Shown here piece by piece: positions 43,073 to 52,293 of a stretch of DNA of 64,000 bases; position 1 is the stretch's first letter, and the number at the start of each line of letters is the position of its first letter. Source of the stretch: Desulfonatronovibrio hydrogenovorans DSM 9292. Its GTDB lineage: Bacteria > Desulfobacterota > Desulfovibrionia > Desulfovibrionales > Desulfonatronovibrionaceae. Where the stretch lies: NCBI RefSeq assembly GCF_000686525.1, contig NZ_JMKT01000009.1:124001-188000 (forward strand). Reading direction: 5' to 3'. The notes beneath the pieces were generated by a model that had not been told where the DNA came from, searched no databases, and was given only the letters and a program-made list of their open reading frames with translations. The position numbers and the translations under genes were made by a program.

Positions 43073-44293
43073 TCAACAGCTGATTATTACCTGCTCCAGG
43101 TCCTTAGGAAAGGTGGACAGGAGAACGGGTTCGTCTGATATGCAGACCATGTCTTCCACCCTTACCCCTATCTGATCCAGATAAATGCCTGGCTCGAGGG
43201 CAAAAACCTGGTTTCTGTGAAATACAGCTTTGTTTTCTTCATCAGAGATAAAGGCAGTTGACAGACTTTCCCTGGCCTGACTCGGTTCATGGGTTCCAGG
43301 GGCAAAGTGTTCGGGGCCGGGCAGGCTCAGCAAGGGAGGCTCATGAACTTCCAGACCAATCCCATGTCCGGCAGTGTAGATCATGAATTTTTCATATCCC
43401 TTTTCCCTGAATATTTCTCTGATCGAGATTTCCGGACCATGAATATCTTGGCCTGGTTTCATGAGCTTAAGGGCGCTGTCAGAGGCCCTGCAGACCAGGT
43501 CATAGATCTCCAGAAACAGGGAAGATGGTTCAGGACCCAGGTAAAACATCCGGGTTATGTCAGACCAGTAGCCCCGTATCCTTGCCCCGTAATCAATAAG
43601 TACCGGTCCTTTATCCAGCTTCTCATCCATCCATCTGGAGAAAGCCAGAGCCGAGTTTTTTCCGGATCTGACCCTGCATTTGGTTTCGTCAGCTCCAAGG
43701 GACTTGGCTTTTGCATCAAATAATCCGGAAAGTTCCTTTTCAGTTATACCTGGCTGGATGTAGTTCTTGACTTCTTTCATGGATTGATCCGCAATATGGC
43801 AGGCCTTGGAGATGAAGTCGATTTCAAAGCTGTCCTTTCTGGATCTAAGGTCCATGATGGTCGGAGTAATATCGGTGTAATTGCGGATATTAAATTTTTC
43901 CAGAAGAAAGACGCTCAGGTAGCTCTGCTCGATGCCCAGGGGGGATTCAGCGATTTTTCTGATGAAACTTGAGAGCATGGTCCGGGGAGGGGGTTTGATA
44001 ACCCCGGTATCGAGCATGCGCTGATAAGTGGTTTCAGCAATGTCCAGGCTGCCCTGGGTGACTTTTACCAGTGAGTCTTTCCGGGCTTCGGCATAAATCG
44101 ATCCAGATGCCACCAGCTCCGGCTCACCGTGGGGCGAGACAACAAGAAATGAAGGTTCGTGGGGATAAACAGATGTCAGGTAGTAGATGTTTTCCGGATT
44201 GTGAATCAGAATTCCGGACAAGAGCATCTGGCTGGCTGTTTCCTGAAGTTTGTGAATTCGTTTCAGTCCGGTCATGATTTTTCTGTTGATCAT
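43073..44293 (-). CDS. M24-family aminopeptidase (Xaa-Pro peptidase-like)
   Basis: A 406-residue protein with a creatinase-like N-terminal domain and a C-terminal pita-bread metallopeptidase domain. Metal ligands are visible: two Asp in LIDYGARIRGYWSDITR, His in TAGHGIGLEVHEPP, Glu in FALEPGIYLDQ and Glu in VRVEDMVCIS. It likely removes N-terminal residues before proline or acts on dipeptides. The ATG at 44293 has GGAG about nine bases upstream. Its start overlaps the stop of the GNAT-like gene by 4 bp, so they are co-translated. Confidence 0.88.
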   Translation of the reverse strand: MINRKIMTGLKRIHKLQETASQMLLSGILIHNPENIYYLTSVYPHEPSFLVVSPHGEPELVASGSIYAEARKDSLVKVTQGSLDIAETTYQRMLDTGVIKPPPRTMLSSFIRKIAESPLGIEQSYLSVFLLEKFNIRNYTDITPTIMDLRSRKDSFEIDFISKACHIADQSMKEVKNYIQPGITEKELSGLFDAKAKSLGADETKCRVRSGKNSALAFSRWMDEKLDKGPVLIDYGARIRGYWSDITRMFYLGPEPSSLFLEIYDLVCRASDSALKLMKPGQDIHGPEISIREIFREKGYEKFMIYTAGHGIGLEVHEPPLLSLPGPEHFAPGTHEPSQARESLSTAFISDEENKAVFHRNQVFALEPGIYLDQIGVRVEDMVCISDEPVLLSTFPKDLEQVIISC

Positions 44294-45138
44294 GTTCTGG
44301 ATCTCCTGAATATTTTTTTCCAGTCAAATGACGGTTTGCAGGTTTGAAAGTGATAAGGCAAGAAACGGACTGCCCCCCACTTGGCCTTGAAGCTTTCAAT
44401 GCCGGGATTGATGCAAAGGCCGGTGTTCAGGTATTTCTTGTTCATGGATTTTAGCAGGTTAAGGGCATGATTCATGAGCAGGTCATTTATTCCAGGCACT
44501 CTATCCGAATCAAGGCTGGTAATATTGAAAAGATAGAAGCTGTAGTCGCCGTATCCGGGCTCAAACACATCAAATCCTGCCAGGGCATTGTTCTTTTTAT
44601 GTCTGGCCTCAACCATCAGAGCCTGGCTTTGTTCAGCCAGGTAATCAGGAAGACGATGAAAAAAAACAGACTTTTCTTTAGCAAAGCCCTTTTTCCGGAT
44701 AAATTCGGAAAGCAGTTCCAGGTGTTCTCTGGAAAAGCTTTCAGCTGTTTCCACCCGGACATCCTGGGCAGCCCGTTTGAGCATGTTGCGCAGCTTGGCA
44801 TTATCCCTGATTTTTTTCAGTTCCAGGCAGGAGTAGAAGTCTTTCTCAAAAATAGTGGTTTTGTAGCCATCAATAGTCAGTTCCACCGGGGAGATGATTT
44901 TGAGGGTCCTTGGTTTTATCCTGGAAGCCAGTTCAGTGACATGGGCACCAAGATCTTTTCCTGAACCTTCCTCTTCCAGGGGGTAGGCAATAATGTTCAA
45001 CTGTCCTGGCAGTGAATAATAGACAAGATCATTGTCAATAGCTGGATCAGCCTCAGAATAAGGGACCAGATATTCCGGAAGGTGTTCAGGAATATAGGCC
45101 TTTTTTTTCAGCTGCTGTAATCTTTGGTTGCTGGTCAT
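44290..45138 (-). CDS. GNAT/FemAB-like acyltransferase (DUF2156-like), uncertain
   Basis: A 282-residue protein. The C-terminal half looks like a GNAT or lysyltransferase fold (AGFDVFEPGYGDYSFYLFNIT ... GINDLLMNHALNLLKSMNKKYLNTGL ... FKAKWGAVRFLPY), similar to DUF2156/FemAB domains. The N-terminal 120 residues are less clear, with PEHLPEYLVPYSEAD. No catalytic Cys/His pair can be picked out. It is co-translated with the M24 peptidase (4-bp overlap), so both may deal with aminoacylated or peptide substrates, which is inference. There is no strong ribosome site before the ATG; a TAATAT box sits directly upstream. Confidence 0.65.
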   Translation of the reverse strand: MTSNQRLQQLKKKAYIPEHLPEYLVPYSEADPAIDNDLVYYSLPGQLNIIAYPLEEEGSGKDLGAHVTELASRIKPRTLKIISPVELTIDGYKTTIFEKDFYSCLELKKIRDNAKLRNMLKRAAQDVRVETAESFSREHLELLSEFIRKKGFAKEKSVFFHRLPDYLAEQSQALMVEARHKKNNALAGFDVFEPGYGDYSFYLFNITSLDSDRVPGINDLLMNHALNLLKSMNKKYLNTGLCINPGIESFKAKWGAVRFLPYHFQTCKPSFDWKKIFRRSRT

Positions 45139-45168
45139 GGTATATTATTGCAGGCAGAACTGGGCTAA

Positions 45169-45600
45169 TCAGGACTTTGTGCGTCTGCGGATGTTGTATA
45201 CGGCCCGTCCTTCGGCAATGATTCTGTCCTGGCAATCTTGGGCATATATAATGGTTTGAACGTTTCCCACCCGGTTGCCCAGCAGCCTGACCCTGGCTTC
45301 AGCAAAAAGAGATCCCTGGGGTGCAGGACGAAGATAGTCCACTCGCATGTCAATGGTGGCGATGGCATCCTCCACCTCGCAGCAGGTCCAGATGGCCACC
45401 CCTCCACAGGTGTCCACAAGGGTTGAAAGAACACCTCCGTGCAGGGCAGGTCTTCTGGGATCGCCAGTAAATTCCGGTTGGTACGGCAGATAGAGCCGGG
45501 CAAAACCTTTTTCAAGGTGTCTGATTCTGATCCCCAGATGCTTGTTAAAGGGCATCTGGTTTTCAACATAACTGATGAGCTGGGTATAGGAATCATTCAT
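45169..45600 (-). CDS. PaaI-family hotdog thioesterase
   Basis: A 143-residue hotdog-fold thioesterase with the family motif RPALHGGVLSTLVDTCGGVA and VDYLRPAPQGSLFAEARV. It hydrolyses short or aromatic acyl-CoA. It is on the same strand as and 8 bp downstream of an EamA transporter gene, and 30 bp upstream of the GNAT-like gene, so all may be one operon from the cyclase gene at 47687 down to 43073. Confidence 0.87.
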   Translation of the reverse strand: MNDSYTQLISYVENQMPFNKHLGIRIRHLEKGFARLYLPYQPEFTGDPRRPALHGGVLSTLVDTCGGVAIWTCCEVEDAIATIDMRVDYLRPAPQGSLFAEARVRLLGNRVGNVQTIIYAQDCQDRIIAEGRAVYNIRRRTKS

Positions 45601-45608
45601 TGCTTGGC

Positions 45609-46520
45609 TTATGTTTCATGGGTTGGCAGGGTTGAGGGCCTTGTCTTCATCCTGACCCGGTTGGCCAGGTAAACACCGCTGCTGACCATGACGGCCCCGA
45701 TGATCAGGGATGGATCAACAGATTCACCCAGAAAGACATAGCCGATGATTATGGCGAACAGGGGAACAAAATTGATGAACACTGCTGCTCTGGAAGGCCC
45801 GATGATCTTGACTGCCTGGTAGTACCAGGTGAATCCTAGAACTGTGCCGAAAAAACCAAGATAGGCCAGGCAGAGCCAGACAATCAAGGATAAGGAAGGC
45901 ATAATGTCCAAAAGTCCTTCGCTCAAGGCCGGTCCCAGCAGGGCCAGGGTTCCAGCCAGACATGAATAAGTTACTGCAGAATGGGGTGAGAGCCTGGACA
46001 TGGAATACTTGCCTAAAATCGAATAAATTGCCCAGCTGGCAACGCATCCAGCAATGGCCAGGTCGCCCATGGAAACGACCTGGTTCAGCAGATGAAAAGG
46101 ATGTCCCCGGGTAATGGCCAGAATGGCCCCGCCCACGGAAAGAAGTATTCCAAATGCTTTAACAGGTCCCAGGGCTTCTCTGAAAAGCAGGGCCGCCAAA
46201 AGGGCGATGAAGATGGGGTTGGTGGCCACGATAACAGCAGCCCGGCCGGCCTCCACCGTCTGAAGGCCGGTGAAGAAAAAGACATTATAGGCAAATACAC
46301 CGGTCATTCCAAGGAGCAGGACCTGGATCAGCTGACTTGAATTAATCTTGGGAAGACCACCTTCAAGTCTGCGGACCAGGTACACCAGACAGATGGTAGC
46401 GATGAAGAAACGGAGAAAAGACGCGGAAAAAGGCGGGATATCTCTGGCCACTATTCTGCCTGCGGTAAAGGTCCCGCCCCAGAACAAAGTGGCCAGAAGG
46501 AGTTTAATGTAGACGAGCAA
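45609..46520 (-). CDS. EamA/DMT-family metabolite exporter
   Basis: A 303-residue ten-helix membrane protein with two EamA repeats, each of about five helices (ATLFWGGTFTAGRIVA at the start and AYLGFFGTVLGFTWYYQAV in the second half). Such proteins export amino acids, nucleobases or sugars. The start is TTG 46520 with AAAGGAT upstream. It is followed after 8 bp by the thioesterase gene and lies 12 bp after the cyclase stop. Confidence 0.88.
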   Translation of the reverse strand: MLVYIKLLLATLFWGGTFTAGRIVARDIPPFSASFLRFFIATICLVYLVRRLEGGLPKINSSQLIQVLLLGMTGVFAYNVFFFTGLQTVEAGRAAVIVATNPIFIALLAALLFREALGPVKAFGILLSVGGAILAITRGHPFHLLNQVVSMGDLAIAGCVASWAIYSILGKYSMSRLSPHSAVTYSCLAGTLALLGPALSEGLLDIMPSLSLIVWLCLAYLGFFGTVLGFTWYYQAVKIIGPSRAAVFINFVPLFAIIIGYVFLGESVDPSLIIGAVMVSSGVYLANRVRMKTRPSTLPTHET

Positions 46521-46532
46521 GGTTGATATCCT

Positions 46533-47687
46533 TTAGCGGGACCGGCTGGACCCTTTTGCTGTATACATGCTCTGATCCGCTTTGATGATTAATTCCTCCA
46601 GGGATTCACCCTCAAGGTATTCCCCTATGCCCACTGATGCGGAGATAGTGATTTTTTGTCCCTTTTTACAAAGGTCTGACAAATCAATGGCCCTGATCTG
46701 ATCCTGGATTCTTTTGATTGTAGCCTGGGCCGCATGGGGATCTGTGCCGGGTAGAAGAACAACGAACTCATCTCCCCCAAGCCGGACAAAGATGTCATAT
46801 TCCCGGATTATGGACTGGATGCGTCTGGCTGTTTCGATGAGGACCAGGTCTCCGCAGTGATGGCCCAGAGAGTCGTTGACACTTTTGAATCCGTCCAGGT
46901 CTATGAAAAGCAGGGAAACCGGGAATTTTTCTCTCTGGGCAAATTCAAGGATGCGCGGAGCGTGTCTCATGAGGTATGTCCGGTTAAAGGAGCCGGTCAG
47001 GTGATCCAAGGTATTTTCCAGGACCAGTTTTTCGTGCTCCCTGAGACTGACAATAGTCCAGGCCAGAATATCGGCAAAATGGTCAACAAAGTCAGTAGCT
47101 ATTTCGCCTGAGAACCTTTGTTCGTCCGAATCAAAGAACAGGAGCATTCCAATGGCTTTTTCCGGAACATATTTGTCCTGCAGGGGAAAAATAATTACAG
47201 ACCCGGCAGAATGAGATTCAAGACAGTTTAAAATAACATCTTGAAAATATATTTGCTTGGCAGCCATATCCCGGGCCCTGCCCAGAACAGATTTTTTCCC
47301 GGATTTCAGGCCGAGGTTTGCTATGGAACTGTCTATCATGTCTTTGGAGATGGTCTGAATCGAGGATGGAACAAACCGGGCATATTCGTCACTTTGCAGA
47401 ACCAGGCGAATCTCTTCCAGATCGAGCTTGAGCTTCAGGTTCTGCAAAAGATCAGGCAGGCCGGAGAGGCTGGTGGTGGCCTGAGCCAGACTGCAGCAGT
47501 CCCGGAATTTATTAAAGGCCTCCAGGCTGCGGTGATAGAGCCTGATATTCTGTTTAAGCTGTTCCCTCAGGTCGGTCGTTTCAGTTACTGATTCAACTTC
47601 TCTAGGCTGCACAAGGCTCTTTTTAGCTGGACCGGACTTTTGATTTTGTCTGGCCCTGTTGGTCAGTCTGCCGAAGATGTTTCCCAT
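46533..47687 (-). CDS. GGDEF diguanylate cyclase with N-terminal GAF-like/DUF484 domain
   Basis: A 384-residue cytosolic c-di-GMP synthase. The GGDEF domain is at about residues 220-380 with active site RLGGDEF near residue 306 and a complete inhibitory I-site RxxD (REYD) five residues upstream, so product feedback is expected. The N-terminal 200 residues resemble a DUF484/GAF-type sensor, with helices at 40-80. The start is ATG 47687; a TTG one codon earlier also fits. It heads the operon that runs to the M24 peptidase. Confidence 0.88.
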   Translation of the reverse strand: MGNIFGRLTNRARQNQKSGPAKKSLVQPREVESVTETTDLREQLKQNIRLYHRSLEAFNKFRDCCSLAQATTSLSGLPDLLQNLKLKLDLEEIRLVLQSDEYARFVPSSIQTISKDMIDSSIANLGLKSGKKSVLGRARDMAAKQIYFQDVILNCLESHSAGSVIIFPLQDKYVPEKAIGMLLFFDSDEQRFSGEIATDFVDHFADILAWTIVSLREHEKLVLENTLDHLTGSFNRTYLMRHAPRILEFAQREKFPVSLLFIDLDGFKSVNDSLGHHCGDLVLIETARRIQSIIREYDIFVRLGGDEFVVLLPGTDPHAAQATIKRIQDQIRAIDLSDLCKKGQKITISASVGIGEYLEGESLEELIIKADQSMYTAKGSSRSR

Positions 47688-47879
47688 CAATTGGATAGTC
47701 CCTGGGAACTGGTTGAAGGCTGTTGCGGGTTTGCCTGGACCATTTGAAATTAATCGTAAAAATTATTAAATTATTGCATTTTCCCATGCTTGGCAACCTG
47801 GAAAATCAAATTGCTTTCTAAAGTTATACTTTAACTAGCCGATAATATTGACAAGCAACTCCAGCAGCGGAGGTTGGAC

Positions 47880-48152
47880 ATGCTTGTACAGAATTTTTTC
47901 CAAGTTACCCCCAAAAGCGGGGATGAAATCAAGTCCGAGCTGTGGCAAAGCAACCGGGAGATCAAGATTGATCCAGATGCTCAGGGGGGCAGGGATTCAA
48001 AGTCACATGGGCGTGATTTTAAGGGGAGAAAGGAGAAAAAGGCTTCTGACTCCCTGAACAGGGAGTCAGAAGCAGTTCATCAGTCTCAGACCGGTCCTTA
48101 CGAGGTCTACAATCGTAAAGGCAGGGTGGTTCGGTTGAAGATTTCAGCCTGA
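47880..48152 (+). CDS. Small hypothetical protein with a basic disordered middle
   Basis: A 90-residue protein not recognised by me. The N-terminus MLVQNFFQVTPKSGDEIKSE is likely folded, residues about 28-66 are charged and disordered (GRDFKGRKEKKASDS), and the C-terminus GPYEVYNRKGRVVRLKISA forms a short beta-like tail. It has no signal peptide. A GGAGG site lies six bases before ATG 47880. A perfect 15-bp inverted repeat lies in its coding sequence (48042-48073). Confidence 0.6.
   Translation: MLVQNFFQVTPKSGDEIKSELWQSNREIKIDPDAQGGRDSKSHGRDFKGRKEKKASDSLNRESEAVHQSQTGPYEVYNRKGRVVRLKISA
48042..48073 (+). repeat. Perfect 15-bp inverted repeat inside a coding sequence
   Basis: GCTTCTGACTCCCTG and its exact reverse complement CAGGGAGTCAGAAGC flank two bases (AA). 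It encodes a Ser/Glu-rich disordered segment of the gene at 47880. There is no T-run after it, so it is not a terminator. It could be an mRNA hairpin, a protein-binding site or a remnant of a mobile repeat. Confidence 0.7.
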
Positions 48153-48184
48153 CTTTTTCATGCTCTCTGCTGTGCTTTGACCGG

Positions 48185-48499
48185 TCAAAATTGTTTTTTC
48201 AGCCATTCTTTTATTTCATCCGGCAATTCATGGCTTCCCTTGGCCTCGCAACAATGCCAGAATTCTCTGGGCAACTCCATCTCGTGCAGGGTTTCAGAGC
48301 CGTCCTTGGTCATTTTCTGCAGCCTGACCAGATACGGTTCTTTCCAGGAATCAACAGAAAAATAATAGGATTCTTCGTCGGAATTCTGATGGCGTCCTGT
48401 ATACCCGGTGTTGCCCCATTCCAGATGCAGAGCCACTGCATCGGCCGGACCAATGTCCCAGTTTATGGGCAGGTCTTTGAATTTTGACAGTTCTCCCAT
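48185..48499 (-). CDS. Hypothetical protein (small, acidic)
   Basis: A 104-residue protein with a tryptophan/aspartate-rich composition (PINWDIGPADAVALHLEWGN, HCCEAKGSHELPDEIKEW). No family is recognised and there is no signal peptide. A vicinal Cys pair (HCCE) could bind metal. GGAGG six bases before the ATG supports expression. The gene is convergent with the small gene at 47880 and divergent from mfd. Confidence 0.6.
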   Translation of the reverse strand: MGELSKFKDLPINWDIGPADAVALHLEWGNTGYTGRHQNSDEESYYFSVDSWKEPYLVRLQKMTKDGSETLHEMELPREFWHCCEAKGSHELPDEIKEWLKKQF

Positions 48500-48813
48500 G
48501 TTGCCTCCTTATTTACCAACAGACTAAGAGCTTCCAGGGTCAGACCTGGATGACAAGAGCTTATTTCAATCCCCACCACTGGATAGGTCAGGAAGCGGTT
48601 CAGAAAATATGGCCTTGTCCTGATTTGTTCCATACTTATTAATATATCAGTATATTTTTTTTCAGATGGATTCAATTCATTTTTTCAAATTTGCTGAAAA
48701 CCCAGGTTTCATAAATTGCAAAAAAGCTGTTTCAGGGATATAGCGCTCAGGTCTTGAACGCAAACAGTTTTCATTCATCAACCAATAGCTAAAGAACAGG
48801 CGGTGATCAGGTT
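48500..48813. other. 314-bp intergenic region before mfd
   Basis: The stretch holds the divergent starts of the acidic hypothetical and of mfd. There is an AT-rich patch at 48637-48662 (TTATTAATATATCAGTATATTTTTT). I see no clear promoter boxes, terminator or riboswitch. A minus-strand frame here is discussed among the rejected items. Confidence 0.45.
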
Positions 48814-51800
48814 TTGTTTTTAGAGCCCCAAATCAGGAAAAGCATTGCCGGACTTGGAGAGGAAAATAACCACCTCTACGTGCACAAATCAGGACCGGCT
48901 ACTGCGGTATACTTGGCCAGACACCTTCAGAAGCAGGGCAGAAATGTTGTTATTGTGGTCCCTACCGGACAGGACCTGGGAAGTTATGCCAGACTGGCCG
49001 AAATATTTGCCCGGGATGGTTTGAGGACGGACAGGTTTTGGGAGTCAACCTGGCATGTGTTTCCGGAAAGTGATTCCAGCAAGAGAGTCAAATGGGCAAA
49101 GATCTGGTCCGGACTGCTGGGGATGATCACCAACAGCGCATGTGTGTCTGTTATTCCTTCAAATTTTCTGCTCCACTATCTTCCACCAAAAAAACTGGTT
49201 GAGAACACTTTTTTGCTTCTGTTGCGCGGTGAAGAGGCTGAGCCAGAAAAAATCATGTCCAGGGCTGTAGACTGGGGTTATGAAAGGAGGTCAACTGTTG
49301 CTGAAACCGGTGAAGTTGCCCTGAGAGGGGATATCCTGGATATTTTCCCACCTGGATATGATCATCCCGTCCGGTTAGAGTTTTTTGGGGACAATCTGGA
49401 AAGCATAAGGACTTTTGAGGCTCTGACTCAGAGGTCCAGGCAAGAGCTGGATGAATGCCTGATTCTGCCTGTATCCGGCTGTATCCTTGAGGATGCGCTG
49501 ATGGCTGAATATAATCAAAAGGTTGGCCATCTCAAGGCTACGGGCGAAATCAGTTCAGATACCCTTTTTGCCCTTTCAGAATTGCTTAAAGCAAAACCAG
49601 GGGATTTTCCCGTAAGTCTGTTTTATAAAAATCCCGGAACCTGGTCTGAATTCATTGCTGAGGACGCATGCTTCATCCTGGTGGACACCACTGAAATCCG
49701 GACCGGCCTTGAAGAGGAAGAATGGAAGCTGACTCGATGGGCCAAGGAGCAGGGTTATCCTGTTTCCCAGGCTCTTCAGCCCAGTGTCAGGGCCAGAACA
49801 GTTTGGCAGGGCAGGGAGCAGGTAATTTTTGAAAAGCTGGTCATGGGTCAGAGAAGCAAAGGCATTGATCTTGGAGAGAAAAGAATCAGGTCTTTTTCAG
49901 ATCTTTTCTGGAAACCAGAAGAGACCAGACGCCCCTGGCATACATTTGTTGAGGCCTTAAAGCAGTGGAAACATACCCAAAACCAGGTGATCCTGTCCTT
50001 CAACACCCAGGCCTCCAGGAATAAATTCTTAAAGATTATTGCCCAGGAAAATATTGAAATCAGCAGGACCTATGACCCTGACCGCAAAGGGATTTATGCT
50101 GTTGTTGCTGAAATCGGCACGGGTTGGGAGCTGGAGTGGAATCACCTGCTGATTCTGGGCGAAGATGTGATCCAGCCGGGAAAGAGACATTCCATCAGGC
50201 CGGGAGCAGGAAAGTTTGCAGGTATTACCAGCGTTGACGAAATAATCCCTGATGATCTCGTGGTCCACAGGGATTACGGACTGGGCCGTTTCGGCGGGTT
50301 GAAACGGGTCAGTGCTGGAAAATCGGTCAATGATTACCTGCTTATTTATTATGCCAATGAAGATATCCTTTATATCCCGGCTGACCGGTTTTCCCTGGTT
50401 CAGAAATACAAGGGGCCGGAAGGGGTTTCTCCATCCCTGGACAAGCTTGGGGGAACCGGGTGGTCCAAGACCAAGGACCGGGTTCGTAAAGCCATTGAAA
50501 AAATTGCCAGGGACTTAGTCGATATGTATGCATACCGCAAGGTGACCAAAGGATATTCTTATGGCCCGGCTGGGGAACTGTTTCGTGAATTTGAGGCTAC
50601 TTTCGGGTTTGATGAGACACCTGACCAGGAACAGGCCATCAGTGATGTCATGCAGGATATGGAACGGCCTCAGCCTATGGATCGTTTGATCTGTGGAGAC
50701 GTTGGCTTTGGCAAGACCGAAGTTGCCATGCGGGCCGCTTTCAGAGCTGTGCAGGACGGCAAGCAGGTGGCCATTCTCTGTCCCACCACAATCCTGGCTG
50801 AGCAGCATTATCAGAATTTCAGGCAGCGCATGGAAGATCTGTCTGTAAACGTGCGCATGCTGAGCCGCTTTATCCCTAAGGCCAGGCAGAAGGTCATCAT
50901 CGAGGCTGCCAAGAGGGGGGAGGTGGATATCATCATTGGTACCCACCGAATTCTGTCCAAAGATGTCCAGCTCCCCAGGCTATCCCTGCTCATTCTTGAC
51001 GAAGAACAGAGATTCGGAGTCAAGCACAAGGAAAAACTTAAGAAATTTCGACAGAATATTGATGTTCTTACTTTGACTGCGACTCCTATTCCCCGGACTC
51101 TCCAACTCTCATTGTCCGGAATCAGGACCCTGAGTATTATTGAAACACCTCCGGTTGACCGCAAGCCGGTTGAAAGCTCCCTTATTGAGCGGGACAATGA
51201 TTTTCTGAAAAAAGTCATCTACAGGGAGCTGGAGCGGGAAGGGCAGATATTCTGGGTCTTTAACCGCATTCAGGGACTGGATGAGGTTTTGAGATATGTT
51301 CAAGAGCTGGCTCCAGAAGCCAGGGTGGCCATGGCCCATGGTCGGATGGCTGAACGTGACCTGGAAGAAACCATGCATAAATTCTGGCATCATGAACTGG
51401 ATGTTTTAGTCACCACAGCTATTATTGAATCCGGGCTGGATTTCCCCCGGGCCAATACTCTGATTGTTGATCAGGCTCATATGTTCGGCCTTGGCCAGCT
51501 GTATCAGCTCCGGGGCAGAGTGGGCAGATCAGAGCGCCAAGCCTATGCCTACTTCATGGTCCCCTCCTTTGAGGGCCTTTCAGAACAGGCCAGAAAGAGG
51601 ATGCAGATCATCCTTGACATGGACTACCTTGGGGCAGGATTTCAGGTGGCAATGGAAGACCTGCGGCTGAGGGGAGCCGGCAATCTGCTGGGTGAGGTTC
51701 AGTCCGGACAGATCGGACGAGTCGGACTTGATCTGTTCCTGGATATGCTTCAGGAAGAGGTCAGTCGGCAGAAAGGTGAACCAGTGGACAGGGAGATTGA

Positions 51801-52287
51801 ACTGGAGGTCACCATAGGATTCGAGGCCTTTATTCCGGAAACCTATATATCAGACTCATCAGAGAGGCTCAAGTATTACAGGGTGTTGTCAGCATGCAGG
51901 GACAGTCAGTGCATTGATCAGGCTGCCCAGGGATTGCGGGACAGGTTTGGGAAAATTCCGGATGAACTGCATAATTTTCTCAATGTGTTAAAAATAAAGC
52001 ACCTTCTAAAGCCACTGGGGATCTCCAGAGCCGACTTTCAAGCAGGGAAATTTATCCTGGAGTGGTCTGATCAGATTCATAAAATAAGCCCGGAAAAACT
52101 GGTGGACTGGATTGAAAGAAATAAGACTGGGGCCAGGCTTATTCCTCCATCCAAATTGGAGTTGCGTTTGTCGGATAATATATCTATTGATGAATCTCTT
52201 AAGGAAACCAGTGAAGTTGCTGCTGATCTTGTCCGCTGCCTGACTGATGACCCTGAAACTGAGAAACATGCCCAGCTGCATGGTTAG
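48814..52287 (+). CDS. mfd: Transcription-repair coupling factor
   Basis: A 1157-residue Mfd that removes stalled RNA polymerase from DNA lesions and recruits UvrA. The N-terminal UvrB-homology part is followed by the RNA-polymerase-interaction (CarD-like) region around residues 475-545, the helicase motor with Walker A CGDVGFGKTEVA near residue 628 and DEEQ near 730, a second RecA domain with ATPIPRTLQLSLSG, and the TRCF C-terminal domain. The only start near the right place is TTG 48814. It opens a co-oriented string with two foldases, rodZ-like, recO, glyQ, glyS and rpsT, an arrangement seen in other Desulfovibrionales. Confidence 0.93.
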   Translation: MFLEPQIRKSIAGLGEENNHLYVHKSGPATAVYLARHLQKQGRNVVIVVPTGQDLGSYARLAEIFARDGLRTDRFWESTWHVFPESDSSKRVKWAKIWSGLLGMITNSACVSVIPSNFLLHYLPPKKLVENTFLLLLRGEEAEPEKIMSRAVDWGYERRSTVAETGEVALRGDILDIFPPGYDHPVRLEFFGDNLESIRTFEALTQRSRQELDECLILPVSGCILEDALMAEYNQKVGHLKATGEISSDTLFALSELLKAKPGDFPVSLFYKNPGTWSEFIAEDACFILVDTTEIRTGLEEEEWKLTRWAKEQGYPVSQALQPSVRARTVWQGREQVIFEKLVMGQRSKGIDLGEKRIRSFSDLFWKPEETRRPWHTFVEALKQWKHTQNQVILSFNTQASRNKFLKIIAQENIEISRTYDPDRKGIYAVVAEIGTGWELEWNHLLILGEDVIQPGKRHSIRPGAGKFAGITSVDEIIPDDLVVHRDYGLGRFGGLKRVSAGKSVNDYLLIYYANEDILYIPADRFSLVQKYKGPEGVSPSLDKLGGTGWSKTKDRVRKAIEKIARDLVDMYAYRKVTKGYSYGPAGELFREFEATFGFDETPDQEQAISDVMQDMERPQPMDRLICGDVGFGKTEVAMRAAFRAVQDGKQVAILCPTTILAEQHYQNFRQRMEDLSVNVRMLSRFIPKARQKVIIEAAKRGEVDIIIGTHRILSKDVQLPRLSLLILDEEQRFGVKHKEKLKKFRQNIDVLTLTATPIPRTLQLSLSGIRTLSIIETPPVDRKPVESSLIERDNDFLKKVIYRELEREGQIFWVFNRIQGLDEVLRYVQELAPEARVAMAHGRMAERDLEETMHKFWHHELDVLVTTAIIESGLDFPRANTLIVDQAHMFGLGQLYQLRGRVGRSERQAYAYFMVPSFEGLSEQARKRMQIILDMDYLGAGFQVAMEDLRLRGAGNLLGEVQSGQIGRVGLDLFLDMLQEEVSRQKGEPVDREIELEVTIGFEAFIPETYISDSSERLKYYRVLSACRDSQCIDQAAQGLRDRFGKIPDELHNFLNVLKIKHLLKPLGISRADFQAGKFILEWSDQIHKISPEKLVDWIERNKTGARLIPPSKLELRLSDNISIDESLKETSEVAADLVRCLTDDPETEKHAQLHG

Positions 52288-52293
52288 AGAGTG

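Noticed and set aside
47760-47830. A possible sigma-54 promoter (TTGGCAACC ... TTGCT) before the gene at 47880
   Set aside because: The spacing between the two elements is 14 bases, not the required 4-5, so it does not fit the consensus.
48463-48675. Minus-strand 70-codon frame with fairly protein-like codons upstream of the acidic hypothetical gene
   Set aside because: It has no ribosome site at either possible start and runs 37 bases into the well-supported gene at 48185-48499. It was left out as a probable chance frame.
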